Assembly (NCBI GenBank): GCA_029582265.1 | Contig: CM055823.1 | Location: 20,022,827 to 20,086,826, forward strand | DNA: 64,000 nucleotides | From: Zoroaster sp. YZ-2022 | Lineage: Eukaryota; Echinodermata; Asteroidea; Forcipulatida; Zoroasteridae | Reading direction: 5' to 3' | In this document: one piece after another, positions 46,323 to 57,782 of the stretch | How positions within the stretch are numbered: position 1 is the stretch's first letter | Layout: every line of letters starts with the position of its first letter | Notes under the pieces: model-generated | What the model saw: only the letters and a program-made list of their open reading frames with translations | The model's database searches: none | Told to the model about the DNA's origin: nothing | Translations under genes and position numbers: made by a program

Positions 46323-46495
46323 TCCATATAAGGTTTCTTTCAAGTAATAATTTTATTGACTCAATTATATGTTTCTTGGTTACCGTGATGAATGTATTAA
46401 GCTATTGTTTTAAAGTTTCCAGACCTCACCCGAGGAATACGTTAAGCTTTTCAACGTTACATAATATACCGTAATATAGTTAAATATAGTTAAAT

Positions 46496-46998
46496 CTAAT
46501 GACTGGCTGCCTTGGTTACTTTACTGCAGGCGTCTATATGGATCTGATGACTGGCTGCCTCGGTAACTTCGTCGTCTTTCACGGCAGGGTAAAAGGGCAC
46601 CTCATACCTCCGGGGACCGCTACCAATGGCCATCTAAAATATAGAATAATCCAAAATCCTTCATAGACTCTGGCCATATATTTCATTTAAATAATCTTAA
46701 TTACTGATAAGTTCAACTTGTCTACAATGATTAAAACTCGCATCAATTTTAAGTGACTAACCGACATGTTTTGGCAATTACATACACATAATGTCAATCT
46801 ATATAATTATCTCAAATTTTAACAATCTTTCTTAATATACTTACGGGATTTGTTTCGGGTGTTTTGCTTGGTTGAGGGTTGCTGTGATCTGGACAGATTT
46901 TTGTTGTCGGTGACTGCAGCTTTGGCACTGAATGTTGCCAAAGGGTCAAGATCGGGACAATTCGGTACAGATTTAACCGAATTGTGATTATCAACTCA
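46496..46998 (-). CDS. Candidate two-exon ORF beside the LTR
   Basis: Exon 1 runs from a possible acceptor (TTAATCTCAG, ending about 46999) to 46845, reading LYRIVPILTLWQHSVPKLQS and KICPDHSNPQPSKTPETNP, with donor GTAAGTATA. Exon 2 runs 46633-46496 after the acceptor CTATATTTTAG, reading MAIGSGPRRYEVPFYPAVKD and then DDEVTEAASHQIH to a TAG. Both keep the same frame across the 211-bp intron. No domain is recognised. The head of exon 1 overlaps the proposed LTR edge, so this may be a transcript initiated in the LTR, the last exons of a host gene, or chance. Confidence 0.35.
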
Positions 46999-47413
46999 AC
47001 CTCCTGAGATTAAGGTTGCTGGTCGTTGATTCTGGTCATCAAGCACCCTCTTATCTCTCACGTCTTCACTCTCAACAAACGGATTTCGTTCTCCCACTCT
47101 AACACACACTCCGTCATCACATCACCTTCGATCTTTTAATATAAAACACTACTCTTTTAATCAATCACCTGATGTATTGTTGTGAACAAAACCCATGGCC
47201 GGTAACAATAACATAAGACGTAACAGTTTGAGGTTTTTGTGGGGACTGCCACTTGATTAGCTGGCGTGACCTCACCTTACATGGCATTGGCCGAACGTCG
47301 CGATTTACAGTTATCGATTATTGATTATCTATCTAGGGGTGAAAAACGACAATTGCGCAACTAAATCTTACTTTGTTTAAAACAACCAGAAAGTTAGTGG
47401 AACTATCGTGACA
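46983..47413 (-). mobile_element. Probable 3' LTR of the Gmr1-like element (431 bp)
   Basis: On the minus strand it starts TGTCACGATAG and ends GATAATCACA, giving TGT...ACA with a short imperfect inverted repeat. Directly upstream on that strand is a purine-rich AAAACAGGGAGTG, a plausible polypurine tract, about 65 bases after the gag-pol stop. A TATA-like TTTTATATTAAAAG lies mid-way. No second copy is visible in the window, so the boundaries are inferred from end motifs only. Confidence 0.5.
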
Positions 47414-47491
47414 ATTCACTCCCTGTTTTAAAGAAAATGTATCACATTTTTTTTATTTTTTTATTTTTATTTTATTGTTATTTATTTTTCC

Positions 47492-50400
47492 TTAACTATA
47501 TTCAACATTTCTACTGAGGAAGTCGGCGCCTACATTATCGGAGCCTTTGATTGCAATAATACGTATGCGGTAGGGTTGTAAGCCAAGCGCCCATCGCATC
47601 AAACGAGCATTTGCTACTTTAGCTTTCTGTAAGTACGCAAGTGGCTGATGGTCAGTTTCTACAATAAACTCTTTTCCATATAGGTAGTTCTGAAATTTGT
47701 GAACTCCCCACACGAGGGCTAGACATTCCTTTTCAATACATGCATAAGCTCGCTCGCGCATAAGAAGCTTTCTACTCGCATAAGCAACAGGAAAGGAAAC
47801 TTCGCCGTGGTCTTGCAAAAGCATTGCACCAATTCCTAGATCTGACGCGTCAGTGCGCAATATAAACCCTTTGTCAAAATCTGGCAGCATTAGTATGGGT
47901 GAGGAAGCGAGACTGTACTTAAGTTTCTCAAAGGCTAACTGCTGACTTTCGTTCCAGTTTATCTTATTAGGTTCGCTATTTCTAGTTTTGTCCGTCAATG
48001 GAGCGGCTATCGCAGCGTAGTTCGGAATAAATCGACGATAGTAACCGGATAATCCGAGGAACGAGCGTAGTTGTTTCTTTGTTACTGGTCTAGGTGCATT
48101 CTGAATTTTTGTTATTTTGTTCTGTTGAGGCGACAGCTGACTTTTGCCTACGATGTGGCCCAAGTATTCGATACTTTCCATGCCTACTAAGCATTTACTT
48201 GGTTTCGCAGTGAGTCCTGCTTTCTTCAGTCTTCGTAACAATTCAGACAGTGTTTGCATGTGTGATTCCCATGATTGTGTGTGTACTAAGATATCATCAA
48301 TATAGTTGTCAACGTACTGCATGTCCTTGATGAGTTTTCTCATAACACGGCTAAATGTTGCAGGAGCATTGATGAGGCCGAATGGCATTGTCTTAAACTG
48401 ATAGAGGCCAGTAGGACTGATAAATGCAGTTTTGTTTTTAGCTTCTTGTTTCATTGGTACTTGCCAATATCCTTTAGTTAGGTCTAATTTAGTAAAATAG
48501 TGGTCTTTAGATAATCGTGAGAAAATTTGTTCCTGATTTGGAATCGGCTCTGCATCGAAAATCGTTATTCTGTTTAACTTTCTGAAATCAACGCAGAACC
48601 TATTTGTGCCGTCAGGTTTTTTAACTAGTACAATTGGTGACGCGTATGCCGATTCCGATCTTTCGATGATATTCATTCGAATCATATTATCGACTTCTTG
48701 TTTTACGGTATCGACTAGTGAAAATGGCATGGGATACGGCTTGCTACGAATAGGTTGATCTGTCGTAACTTTGATATCATGACTACCGAGTGTAGTCGAA
48801 CCGGGAAGGTCGGTTAACACGTCGCGGTAGTTACCAAGTAACCGTTTGGTTTCTGTGATTTGGTCAGTTGATAGCATGGTGCTTATCGTGACGTCATCGA
48901 CGGTTTCTTTTGCTTCCAAAGAGGGAAGTTCAAGAATGTCTTCGTTATCGAATCGAGTTTCTGGAGGTTCATATTCGGAACTTTCTGGCTCGCATTCGAT
49001 TATAGAGACGCATACATGTTGAAAAATATCACATGAATCTATTGTGTCTACAGTAATAGCAGTACTTACGGTATCGGTACGCGGAATGTAACGCTTAAGC
49101 ATATTGGCATGGAACACCTTTGTTTTTCCATTGAGATCTATACGAACATCTACCGGACCTATGGACTCAACAACACGAAATGGGCCTTTCCATTGTAACA
49201 ATAGCTTATTGTGATCAGTTGGCAGAAGTAATAGAACTAGATCGTCGATTTTGAAACTACGAACTTTAGTTTTTCGATCATACAGACGCTTGTAACGCTC
49301 TGACGACTTGCAAAGTGCGTCTCGTGCTATTTTGCATGTTTGTTCTATTCGCTCTCGCAGGTCTACAACGTATTGATACTCGGTTCGTACATCTTCGTTT
49401 TCGTTTTTATTTCCAGTCCACAGTTCTTTCAAAATGGACATTGGGCCACGGACAGTACGTCCATAAAGCAGTTCAAATGGCGAAAATCCGTTACTTTCGT
49501 TCCGTGCGTCGCGGTAAGCGAAGAGGAGGGGCCCAATATAACGATCCCAGTCGCGGGGGCGTTCAGCGCATAGGCGTTTTAACATCTGCTTTAATGTGCC
49601 GTTAAAACGTTCGACCAGTCCATTGCATGCCGGATGGTAGGGCGTTGTGGTGAGCTGTCGAATTGATAATAAGCGACTTACTTCATGCATGAGGTCGGAT
49701 GTAAACTGCGTGCCTTGATCGGTGAGGATTTCGCGAGGAACTCCTACGCGCGTAAAAATATCGACTAGTGCTTCTGCGACTGATGGTGTGTCTATGTTTC
49801 GAAGTGGGATGGCCTCGGGATAGCGTGTCGCATAATCAACTAGGGTAAGTATGTAGCGATTTCTCTTTTCCGAGATAGGGTGGATTGGCCCAACTAGATC
49901 TACAGCTACTCTTTGAAATGGGACATCTATCAAGGGCATTTTACCCAAAGGAACCTTTGGAATTGTGCCTTTATGAACTGTTCGTTGACATATGTCGCAA
50001 GAGCGACAAAATCTGGTAACCTCCGCTTGGATGGCTGGCCAAAAGAAACTAGTGAGAATGCGATCTAGGGTTTTCTTTACACCTTGGTGTCCACCAAGTA
50101 TTGTTTCGTGTGCAATTTTCATTACATAACATCTGAACTTAGAAGGAACTACTAATTGTGTGAAAGGTTGTCCAAAATTATGATTAGGGGCTACGAACTC
50201 ACGATATAATATTCCTTCTGTCCAGAAGAAAGCACTTCGTGATCCATTACGTGTTCGTTTCTCTAGTTTATCATTTGCTAGTTTTCTGATTTGTTCAAGA
50301 GATGGATCAGACTGTTGTTCTGCTTTAATCTGGGTATTATCTATCTCAGGTATCTGGTCTGGAACTAGTAGTTTTTTAACTGGTTTTTCTCTAGTAATTT

Positions 50401-52087
50401 TCTGAGCTCGCGTTTCAACTACATTTACCGAGATCAAGTTAGTTCGTGATTCCACACTTGAGTTTGCTTTGATCGACTTTTCGAACCAATTAGGGTCTGG
50501 GTCGTCTGGTGCCCTAACTCCATCAATATTTCCTATGACCACATCATATATAGGATCGCGTAGGCAGAGTGCTAAACAATCGCCAGTATAGTATGGGGTG
50601 TTCACACGTATTTTAGCTATTGGTGCTTTGCGAACTGTGCGATCAATGAGCACATAGTGCCTTTCTTCGCCTGTCATTTGTGTAGCCAACACCAAATCCT
50701 GTTTTACTACGACACCGCTGCAACCAGAGTCTCGCAATACTTTTATGCGGTTACCATTGACAATTCCTTCAGTCACTGGCATACCTGTTGGATTTTTGTC
50801 TCCGCATGCAGCACTCATTACTGCCAATTGGTGACCACATTTAAGATCGACTATACCATTTTGTGAGCAACACTGTTTTAGTATAGTTGGTGTCATCATG
50901 CATGCAATTTTTTCAAACTGGTGATTCTCTACCTGCGGTTGGCATAAAGCATTAGGTCCAAACGCATTCGGCGCAGATTTAGGCATTTGTGAAACGTCAC
51001 TAGGGCCAGCGAAATTTGTCAGTGCCGAAGCTATGATACTCGCTACTTGTGCAACATTTTGCGGTCTACTCCTACAGTTTCGTGCAAGGTGGCCAGTTTT
51101 ATGGCAAATAAAACAACTTCGAGTTTCTGTTGACCTTGGGTATTGATTGTACGTATTATGTGGATATGGTACACGTTGTTGGCTGCTTGGTGCCGGTTTC
51201 GATTGATTATAGTAAGGTTTAGTAAGTGGTTTACTCTCAAATTTCTTATCAAGGGGGGGTCGAACGGTTTTCTTTGCGTTAGTTGGTACGCCCAAAAATC
51301 CATGTGCATCAGAATATTGTTCTGCAAGCTTAGACATTTCAGACGTATTTTTCGGTTTTCGTTCGGTTAGGAAAAGGCGCAGTTCTTCGTTACAGCTATT
51401 AAGAAACTGCTCGCGTAACAAGAGATCTTTTATGCCATCGTACGTTTTCTTAGTCTTATCCATTTCGGTCCATCGTGTAAAGATGTTATCTAATCTTGCA
51501 ACAAACTGTGGGGCCGTTTCCCCTTCATCTGGTCTGGCCGAGCGAAATTTCTGTTGGAAACCTATAGCCGTTAAGTGGAACCTCTTAAGTAACGCATCTT
51601 TAAGTGACTCATACGTGTTTGCGTCATCAGCAGCTAGCCTGGAGTAAACGTCGAGCGCTTTACCTTTGAGAAGCGCGCTGAGGTTTATTGCCCAGTCATC
51701 TTCATCCCAGCACTGGCTTTTTGCATATCTTTCAAAGCGCTGTATATATGCATCCAAATCGTCTTTGATCTCATCAAATGGGGGAAGTTTTGGAGCTTTG
51801 GCACGGGTACGTGAGTTTGGAGCGCTCGCAGATGTGTTTGCAAAAGACTCTCCGCCGGATACCCCGGACTTTCTGGATTGTAAGTCTACCTTTAACTCGA
51901 GAATGTCTCTATCTTGCCTACGAATTTCTAGTTGGTAAGCTCTTTCTTCGCGATCTTGTTTTTCCTTTTCCCTACGTTCTTCGCGTACAAATTCAATAAT
52001 GTCTTGACCAGATAAATTACACGCTTCTGCAATACTCTGTAATTTCTCCACATCCATTTTCACACAGTATGCATTGACCAGTATCAA
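47492..52087 (-). CDS. gag-pol: Gmr1-like Ty3/Gypsy gag-pol polyprotein, intact, IN before RT
   Basis: One uninterrupted frame encodes all retrotransposition functions. Residue numbers count from the upstream TTG codon at 52087; the first ATG is codon 11 (MDVEKLQ, at 52057) and is the likely start. Gag: charged coiled segment 34-66, capsid core about 100-265, CCHC knuckle C325-C338. Protease LRDSG at 451-455. Integrase: H660, H667, C694, C697, then D730, D790, E826, and a GPF module at 963-975. Reverse transcriptase: about 1110-1310, LDL at 1201-1203 and YIDD at 1262-1265. RNase H: D1413, E1454, D1479, ending GSDNVGADFLSR. Placing integrase upstream of RT is the reverse of ordinary Ty3/Gypsy order and defines the Gmr1 group of deuterostomes. 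No stops or frameshifts, so it is probably young. Confidence 0.95.
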   Translation of the reverse strand: MILVNAYCVKMDVEKLQSIAEACNLSGQDIIEFVREERREKEKQDREERAYQLEIRRQDRDILELKVDLQSRKSGVSGGESFANTSASAPNSRTRAKAPKLPPFDEIKDDLDAYIQRFERYAKSQCWDEDDWAINLSALLKGKALDVYSRLAADDANTYESLKDALLKRFHLTAIGFQQKFRSARPDEGETAPQFVARLDNIFTRWTEMDKTKKTYDGIKDLLLREQFLNSCNEELRLFLTERKPKNTSEMSKLAEQYSDAHGFLGVPTNAKKTVRPPLDKKFESKPLTKPYYNQSKPAPSSQQRVPYPHNTYNQYPRSTETRSCFICHKTGHLARNCRSRPQNVAQVASIIASALTNFAGPSDVSQMPKSAPNAFGPNALCQPQVENHQFEKIACMMTPTILKQCCSQNGIVDLKCGHQLAVMSAACGDKNPTGMPVTEGIVNGNRIKVLRDSGCSGVVVKQDLVLATQMTGEERHYVLIDRTVRKAPIAKIRVNTPYYTGDCLALCLRDPIYDVVIGNIDGVRAPDDPDPNWFEKSIKANSSVESRTNLISVNVVETRAQKITREKPVKKLLVPDQIPEIDNTQIKAEQQSDPSLEQIRKLANDKLEKRTRNGSRSAFFWTEGILYREFVAPNHNFGQPFTQLVVPSKFRCYVMKIAHETILGGHQGVKKTLDRILTSFFWPAIQAEVTRFCRSCDICQRTVHKGTIPKVPLGKMPLIDVPFQRVAVDLVGPIHPISEKRNRYILTLVDYATRYPEAIPLRNIDTPSVAEALVDIFTRVGVPREILTDQGTQFTSDLMHEVSRLLSIRQLTTTPYHPACNGLVERFNGTLKQMLKRLCAERPRDWDRYIGPLLFAYRDARNESNGFSPFELLYGRTVRGPMSILKELWTGNKNENEDVRTEYQYVVDLRERIEQTCKIARDALCKSSERYKRLYDRKTKVRSFKIDDLVLLLLPTDHNKLLLQWKGPFRVVESIGPVDVRIDLNGKTKVFHANMLKRYIPRTDTVSTAITVDTIDSCDIFQHVCVSIIECEPESSEYEPPETRFDNEDILELPSLEAKETVDDVTISTMLSTDQITETKRLLGNYRDVLTDLPGSTTLGSHDIKVTTDQPIRSKPYPMPFSLVDTVKQEVDNMIRMNIIERSESAYASPIVLVKKPDGTNRFCVDFRKLNRITIFDAEPIPNQEQIFSRLSKDHYFTKLDLTKGYWQVPMKQEAKNKTAFISPTGLYQFKTMPFGLINAPATFSRVMRKLIKDMQYVDNYIDDILVHTQSWESHMQTLSELLRRLKKAGLTAKPSKCLVGMESIEYLGHIVGKSQLSPQQNKITKIQNAPRPVTKKQLRSFLGLSGYYRRFIPNYAAIAAPLTDKTRNSEPNKINWNESQQLAFEKLKYSLASSPILMLPDFDKGFILRTDASDLGIGAMLLQDHGEVSFPVAYASRKLLMRERAYACIEKECLALVWGVHKFQNYLYGKEFIVETDHQPLAYLQKAKVANARLMRWALGLQPYRIRIIAIKGSDNVGADFLSRNVEYS

Positions 52088-52331
52088 CTTACCTCTTAAT
52101 ACAAAGCAGGGAACATATGTATTGACCGTGTTTAACCGCCAATTTTTAAGGAATTTTGTTTTGTTTTCAATGGAACATTTGTCAGAAGCTCGGTTTAACA
52201 GTTAAAAAGTGTAAAAGGTTTGGTACATATTTACTGTAAAACCATGATTGTGACGATTATTTTCCCTTCCTCAAATAAATGATGAAAAAGAAAATTGCCG
52301 TAAAATAGTGGAAGACACGGGTGATACATCT

Positions 52332-53938
52332 TTAATAAGACCAGAGAAATCACATCTATCATACAAATACCATCAAGGGCAGTGTACAGTAACCAACCTG
52401 TGGAATAATAAGACCAGAGAAATCACAGCTATCATACAAATACCATCAAAGGCAGTGTACAGTAACCAACCTGTGGAATAATAAGACCAGAGAAATCACA
52501 GCTATCATACAAATACCATCAAAGGCAGTGTACAGTAACCAACCTGTGGAATAATAAGACCAGAGAAATCACAGCTATCATACAAATACCATCAAAGGCA
52601 GTGTACAGTAACCGACCTGTGGAATAATAAGACCAGAGAAATCACATCTATCATACAAATACCATCAAAGGCAGTGTACAGTAACCAACCTGTGGAATAA
52701 TAAGACCAGAGAAATCACATCTATCATACAAATACCATCAAAGGCAGTGTACAGTAACCAACCTGTAGAATAATAAGACCAGAGAAATCACAGCTATCAT
52801 ACAAATACCATCAAAGGCAGTGTACAGTACCCAACCTGTGGAATAATAAGACCAGAGAAATCACAGCTATCATACAAATACCATCAAAGGCAGTGTACAG
52901 TAACCAACCTGTGGAATAATAAGACCAGAGAAATCACATCTATCATACAAATACCATCAAAGGCAGTGTACAGTAACCAACCTGTGGAATAATAAGACCA
53001 GAGAAATCACAGCTATCATACAAATACCATCAAAGGCAGTGTACAGTAACCAACCTGTGGAATAATAAGACCAGAGAAATCACATCTATCATACAAATAC
53101 CATCAAAGGCAGTGTACAGTAACCAACCTGTGGAATAATAAGACCAGAGAAATCACACCTATCATACAAATACCATCAAAGGCAGTGTACAGTAACCAAC
53201 CTGTGGAATAATAAGACCAGAGAAATCACATCTATCATACAAATACCATCAAAGGCAGTGTACAGTAACCGACCTGTGGAATAATAAGACCAGAGAAATC
53301 ACAGCTATCATACAAATACCATCAAAGGCAGTGTACAGTAACCAACCTGTGGAATAATAAGACCAGAGAAATCACAGCTATCATACAAATACCATCAAAG
53401 GCAGTGTACAGTAACCGACCTGTGGAATAATAAGACCAGAGAAATCACATCTATCATACAAATACCATCAAAGGCAGTGTACAGTAACCAACCTGTGGAA
53501 TAATAAGACCAGAGAAATCACATCTATCATACAAATACCATCAAAGGCAGTGTACAGTAACCGACCTGTGGAATAATAAGACCAGAGAAATCACAGCTAT
53601 CATACAAATACCATCAAAGGCAGTGTACAGTAACCAACCTGTGGAATACTAAGACCAGAGAAATCACAGCTATCATACAAATACCATCAAAGGCAGTGTA
53701 CAGTAACCGACCTGTGGAATAATAAGACCAGAGAAATCACACCTATCATACAAATACCATCAAAGGCAGTGTACAGTAACCAACCTGTGGAATAATAAGA
53801 CCAGAGAAATCACAGCTATCATACAAATACCATCAAAGGCAGTGTACAGTAACCAACCTGTGGAATAATAAGACCAGAGAAATCATATCTATCATACAAA
53901 TACCATCACAGGCAGTGTACAGTAACCAATTCCTGTGG
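52332..53938 (+). repeat. Tandem array, 73-bp unit x about 22
   Basis: The unit contains AATAAGACCAGAGAAATCAC, ATCATACAAATACCATCAAA and GGCAGTGTACAGTAACCAAC. Copies are nearly identical and differ mainly at a few fixed positions (CAGCTATC/CATCTATC/CACCTATC, ACCAACC/ACCGACC), so recent expansion or homogenisation is likely. It begins about 245 bp beyond the 5' end of gag-pol, and the last copies are slightly diverged. Confidence 0.97.
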
Positions 53939-53939
53939 A

Positions 53940-55690
53940 AATTAAGGAGCAAATACCAACAATTTATTATAATTATTTTATATATTAAATATTATACAAA
54001 TATCCAACTTAAATTGTAAATAGGAGATTGCACTAGTAAATTGGAATGTTTCAAATTTATATGTTCAATCTTAAAATGTTCAATCGTGAAATATCTCAAC
54101 TTTATAGTTGTGCAACACAATGTGAAATGATGTCTAACTTGGTTCTCACAAATCAATGGTTAAATTACGGTCATCAGAGCATGGGGTATACATTATAAAG
54201 CCACTATGACTGTTGTATTTTACATTTCGTTTTTTAGATGTCTGCTTATAAATAACACTCATCTTACATCATCTCATGGAGTCAATGCAAGACATGTATC
54301 TTAAAATGTTGAAATAGTCGAAATGTTTTGCTCATTTGTATACATAAGCATTATTATGGTGTCCTTTTCAGGCCGTAACTGATACCAACATTAAGCCTTG
54401 TTGTGCCTTACACCTAACTCAATTGATGTGAACAAGTTCCACAGGAAGAAGTACTTTCACTGTGTATTCCAGGATTTTTGGAAGTCTGCTTATAAAAAGC
54501 ATGGTGTCAAAGAAAGTCTTCTTCAAATTTTGAAATTGTCCAAAAATTATACACTGATGATGTACTCTGCCTATTAAGGGAGAGTACACTAGTGGTTATA
54601 ATTATCCGAAACAAATTTGAGTGAATTGTCATCATTATACCATTGATAAAATGTATTTAATTGCATCTTTCTGATAATCAATGTATAGTGCAGAAACCAA
54701 CCTGTGAAAGTTTCAACTCATTCAATTGTCATTAAAGCCTCATATACACTATTGGTAATCTAAAACAAAATCAATCAAAATTAAAATGATCCCAGATTTA
54801 CATGAAACTTACTTGGTGTAAAGTTGATGATGGTATATAAATTAAGCATACCTTGAAATATGTCTGTCTCTGTAGCTATAATGTTAGTAAAATAATGTCC
54901 CAAATTAATTTCTGTCCATCTGGAGACAAAAATGTAATGTTAGAATGTATATACCAAATCTAAATACAACACAGCTGAAAATTTCACAGGTTGGTTGCTT
55001 AGTGTATATCTTGATTCAAAGAAAGTAAGGATACTTTTGGAAGCTTTTTTTCAAAAATTACAAATAATGAAAATGCTTTCTGATTTGTTGATATTCGTTC
55101 TAAAATGTGAAGATGGATCACCCACCGATGGTGATATGTACAATTGTTACTATAAACATTAAGGCCCTAAGTTATACAGACCCTCTGCCTCATTACTCCG
55201 CTATGATGTAGACAAGTTCCTCATAGGGAGAAGAACTCATTTGTATTCCAAAAAGCTGTGAAGCAAGTTAAGATAATAGGAAACCGTTTTTTATGTTATA
55301 CAGAAATGAGTGATTAATTCTTATCAGGGCTATGCTTCATTGACACTTCAGAGTGCAGGCCTTTAATTTCATTCTTATAGAAAATTAAAGTGTCTATGGC
55401 AACATTTGAATGGCCACAGTCAAAAACCAAGGGCAATAAATAAATTGCCTCTGAGCATTTTGGGGTTGCAGTGGCTGGCCTGAATCAAATAATGTGGTCC
55501 CTTTCAAATAAACCGCAATTAAAAGTAGATAAATAAATTTGAAATGGCAAAGACAAGCACTGGTAAATAAACTAACAAGTTACTTATATCTATCTTTTCA
55601 TTAGAATAGCAATTACGCTGATATATGGATCAAAGCAGGATTTTACAAAAAAGCAGAAGAGAATATCTCTAAGAGCAAACATAAGCAAAC
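53940..55690. other. Non-coding, possible intron of a minus-strand gene
   Basis: AT-rich with no repeat landmarks. Short phrases such as AACAAGTTCC and AGGAAGAAGTACTTTCAC recur loosely (about 54430 and 55213), hinting at old duplications. Confidence 0.4.
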
Positions 55691-55697
55691 TTAATAC

Positions 55698-57301
55698 CTT
55701 GGTGTCATTGTTGAGGCAGAACATCCTCGTAAGACAGTCAGCTACTACTTCGAGTTGCTCCTCAGAGAAGTGCCCCCTCTTCAAGTCAAAACATTCAAAA
55801 CATAATCCCACTGTATGAGAATAACAGATTTGTAATGTTTGTATACTAGAACTATATGTTAGCCAGTTACTTCTATTCCATTACAGTGGTCAAACCATGC
55901 AATAAGTTGCCAGAAACATTGGCTATCTTTAAGAAAAAACTGAGAGTCCTTCCCATAGGTGTACATAAGACTGTGTCGGGTATCCGGGTACCTGGATACT
56001 CAACTGAAACTGTTCCATTTTTCAGTTCCAATTACTCGTAAACGACTGTTGAAAATTTCAACTGACCATTTAAGCCACACAAACAAATGGAAATCTCAAA
56101 TTTTTTGTTAACAAAATGTGTGTGGGGAATGGGGATGATATGAGTCGTTTTTAATATAGAGGTCCACAAAAGTCTATAATAAAACAAGAGAAATTTGTGT
56201 TTATATTGGTTATTTTATACATTTGGGAGTATTTTCGTGTTTTACAAAATTGTTTATGGGTACCCAAGTATCCGGAGATTTCCAATTTCTGGTATCCGGT
56301 TCCCGAAATAACCAAAAACGCACAGCCTTAGGTGTACAGGACTAAACAACAAAGTGTCCAAGTAAGTAACAGTGACTTAACATTTATGAGTAAACATTTA
56401 TATACGTGTTAACGGATCACAGGTCTGTAAATGAAATATTCTTTCATTCATCATGCTGACAGAATTGTATTTCCTTTTTATCTTGAACTTTCACCTCATG
56501 GGGTCAAATTTAAAAAGTCTTCTTTGATGTACCAAGACTAATCCACCAATCAAGTATGAAGATTATCCATGAAGTATTTCTGAAGTGTGACGGGCGGATG
56601 GACACATGCACAAAGAACATGTATGATCCTATTTGCTTTGACTTTGGCATACAAATAAATACAAATGTTTACAATTAAAAAAAATAATAATAAAAATTTG
56701 AAATAAGGATGATGACCTTATGTGCGAGTGTAGATATTTAAACAACAAATCAACAATTTAAAGTCAACCACAATAGGTATTCCCTGTTTTAGCAATGTGA
56801 TGACCACTCTCCCAATGAAATTCTACCATTATCCAAGCATCTAAACCAATACTTACCTCTTGAATCTTTCCCTCATTGAAATATAAAAGTCGTTGACATC
56901 TCTCCTGCAAAGACAAGTTTAGAAAACATGAGGAAACCATCCCCATGTTTTTGTTTTATTTTCTTTTGCTTGCGCCTATGTGATACATGTCCTCTAAAGC
57001 AGTATCTTATGTGTCAACATATCCTGGCCCTTAATGACCAAATGCTATTTGCTACTTAGACAACTTGTATCTACACAAGTACATGAGGCACATTTGATGC
57101 AATGCTCATTTCATATGAACACATCAGCATGTACATGAAGACACACATAAAGTTGTATTCATTGATGAAAATGAATCAATTCTATCAAACAACAATTGCA
57201 ACCAGAAGCACGTGTGTGCATGTCTTAGATCCGAGTAGTCATGTGATGATGTGATTATGAAAATTACTCACCTTCCCTTGAAGAATGTTCTTCAAAATAG
57301 T
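55698..57301 (-). CDS. Candidate exons of an unidentified host gene
   Basis: Three minus-strand segments have good splice borders. 57301-57272 follows GGACACAG and ends before GTGAGTAA, readable as TILKNILQGK. 56904-56857 follows TGTCTTTGCAG and ends before GTAAGTATT; it has 48 nt readable as ERCQRLLYFNEGKIQE. 55810-55698 follows ATTCTCATACAG and ends before GTATTAAG; it is open as GLCFECFDLKRGHFSEEQLE and VVADCLTRMFCLNNDTK. The first two join in phase. The third needs a different phase, so an exon is missing or one is false. The third looks like an alpha-helical-repeat segment, but I cannot name the protein. Confidence 0.4.
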
Positions 57302-57782
57302 CTGTGTCCAAATATCTTATCTGTTATCATATCCTGCTCCATTTTTGCAATGCTGCAGTTGACAAAATAAATATATACAATGTTTTAAATATTTTGTAAA
57401 TAATCAGAAATAATACAAGTGAACTACAAAACAAATTAAAAAACCAACCAATGTAAGCCCATCCCACCAAATATTTATTAATGATTTTTAAAGACAGGAC
57501 TTAAATTTATTGTTTATGAAAGTTTTTGTCTAAAAGATGCTGAAACACCGTACAAAAACAAATGCCTTTTAATTATACCACTTTTCCTCAACATTATACA
57601 TTCCTATTTTGTTAAAACAAAGTGTTTTGGGCAATTTTCCTATAGGAAATTATCATCCATTATCATCCATATTTGTAATTAGTTTTTATCCTAACACTTG
57701 AGGCAGACCAAACAATTTACATAACCCTAACCCTGCAAAACTGTAGTAAACTGTCAAAATTAATAATATTTGATCACCTTTA

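Noticed and set aside
49315..51999. Several plus-strand frames of 70-96 codons
   Set aside because: All lie antisense inside the intact gag-pol frame.
52332..53938. CRISPR-like array
   Set aside because: The 73-bp units are contiguous, without unique spacers, and the context is a eukaryotic genome.
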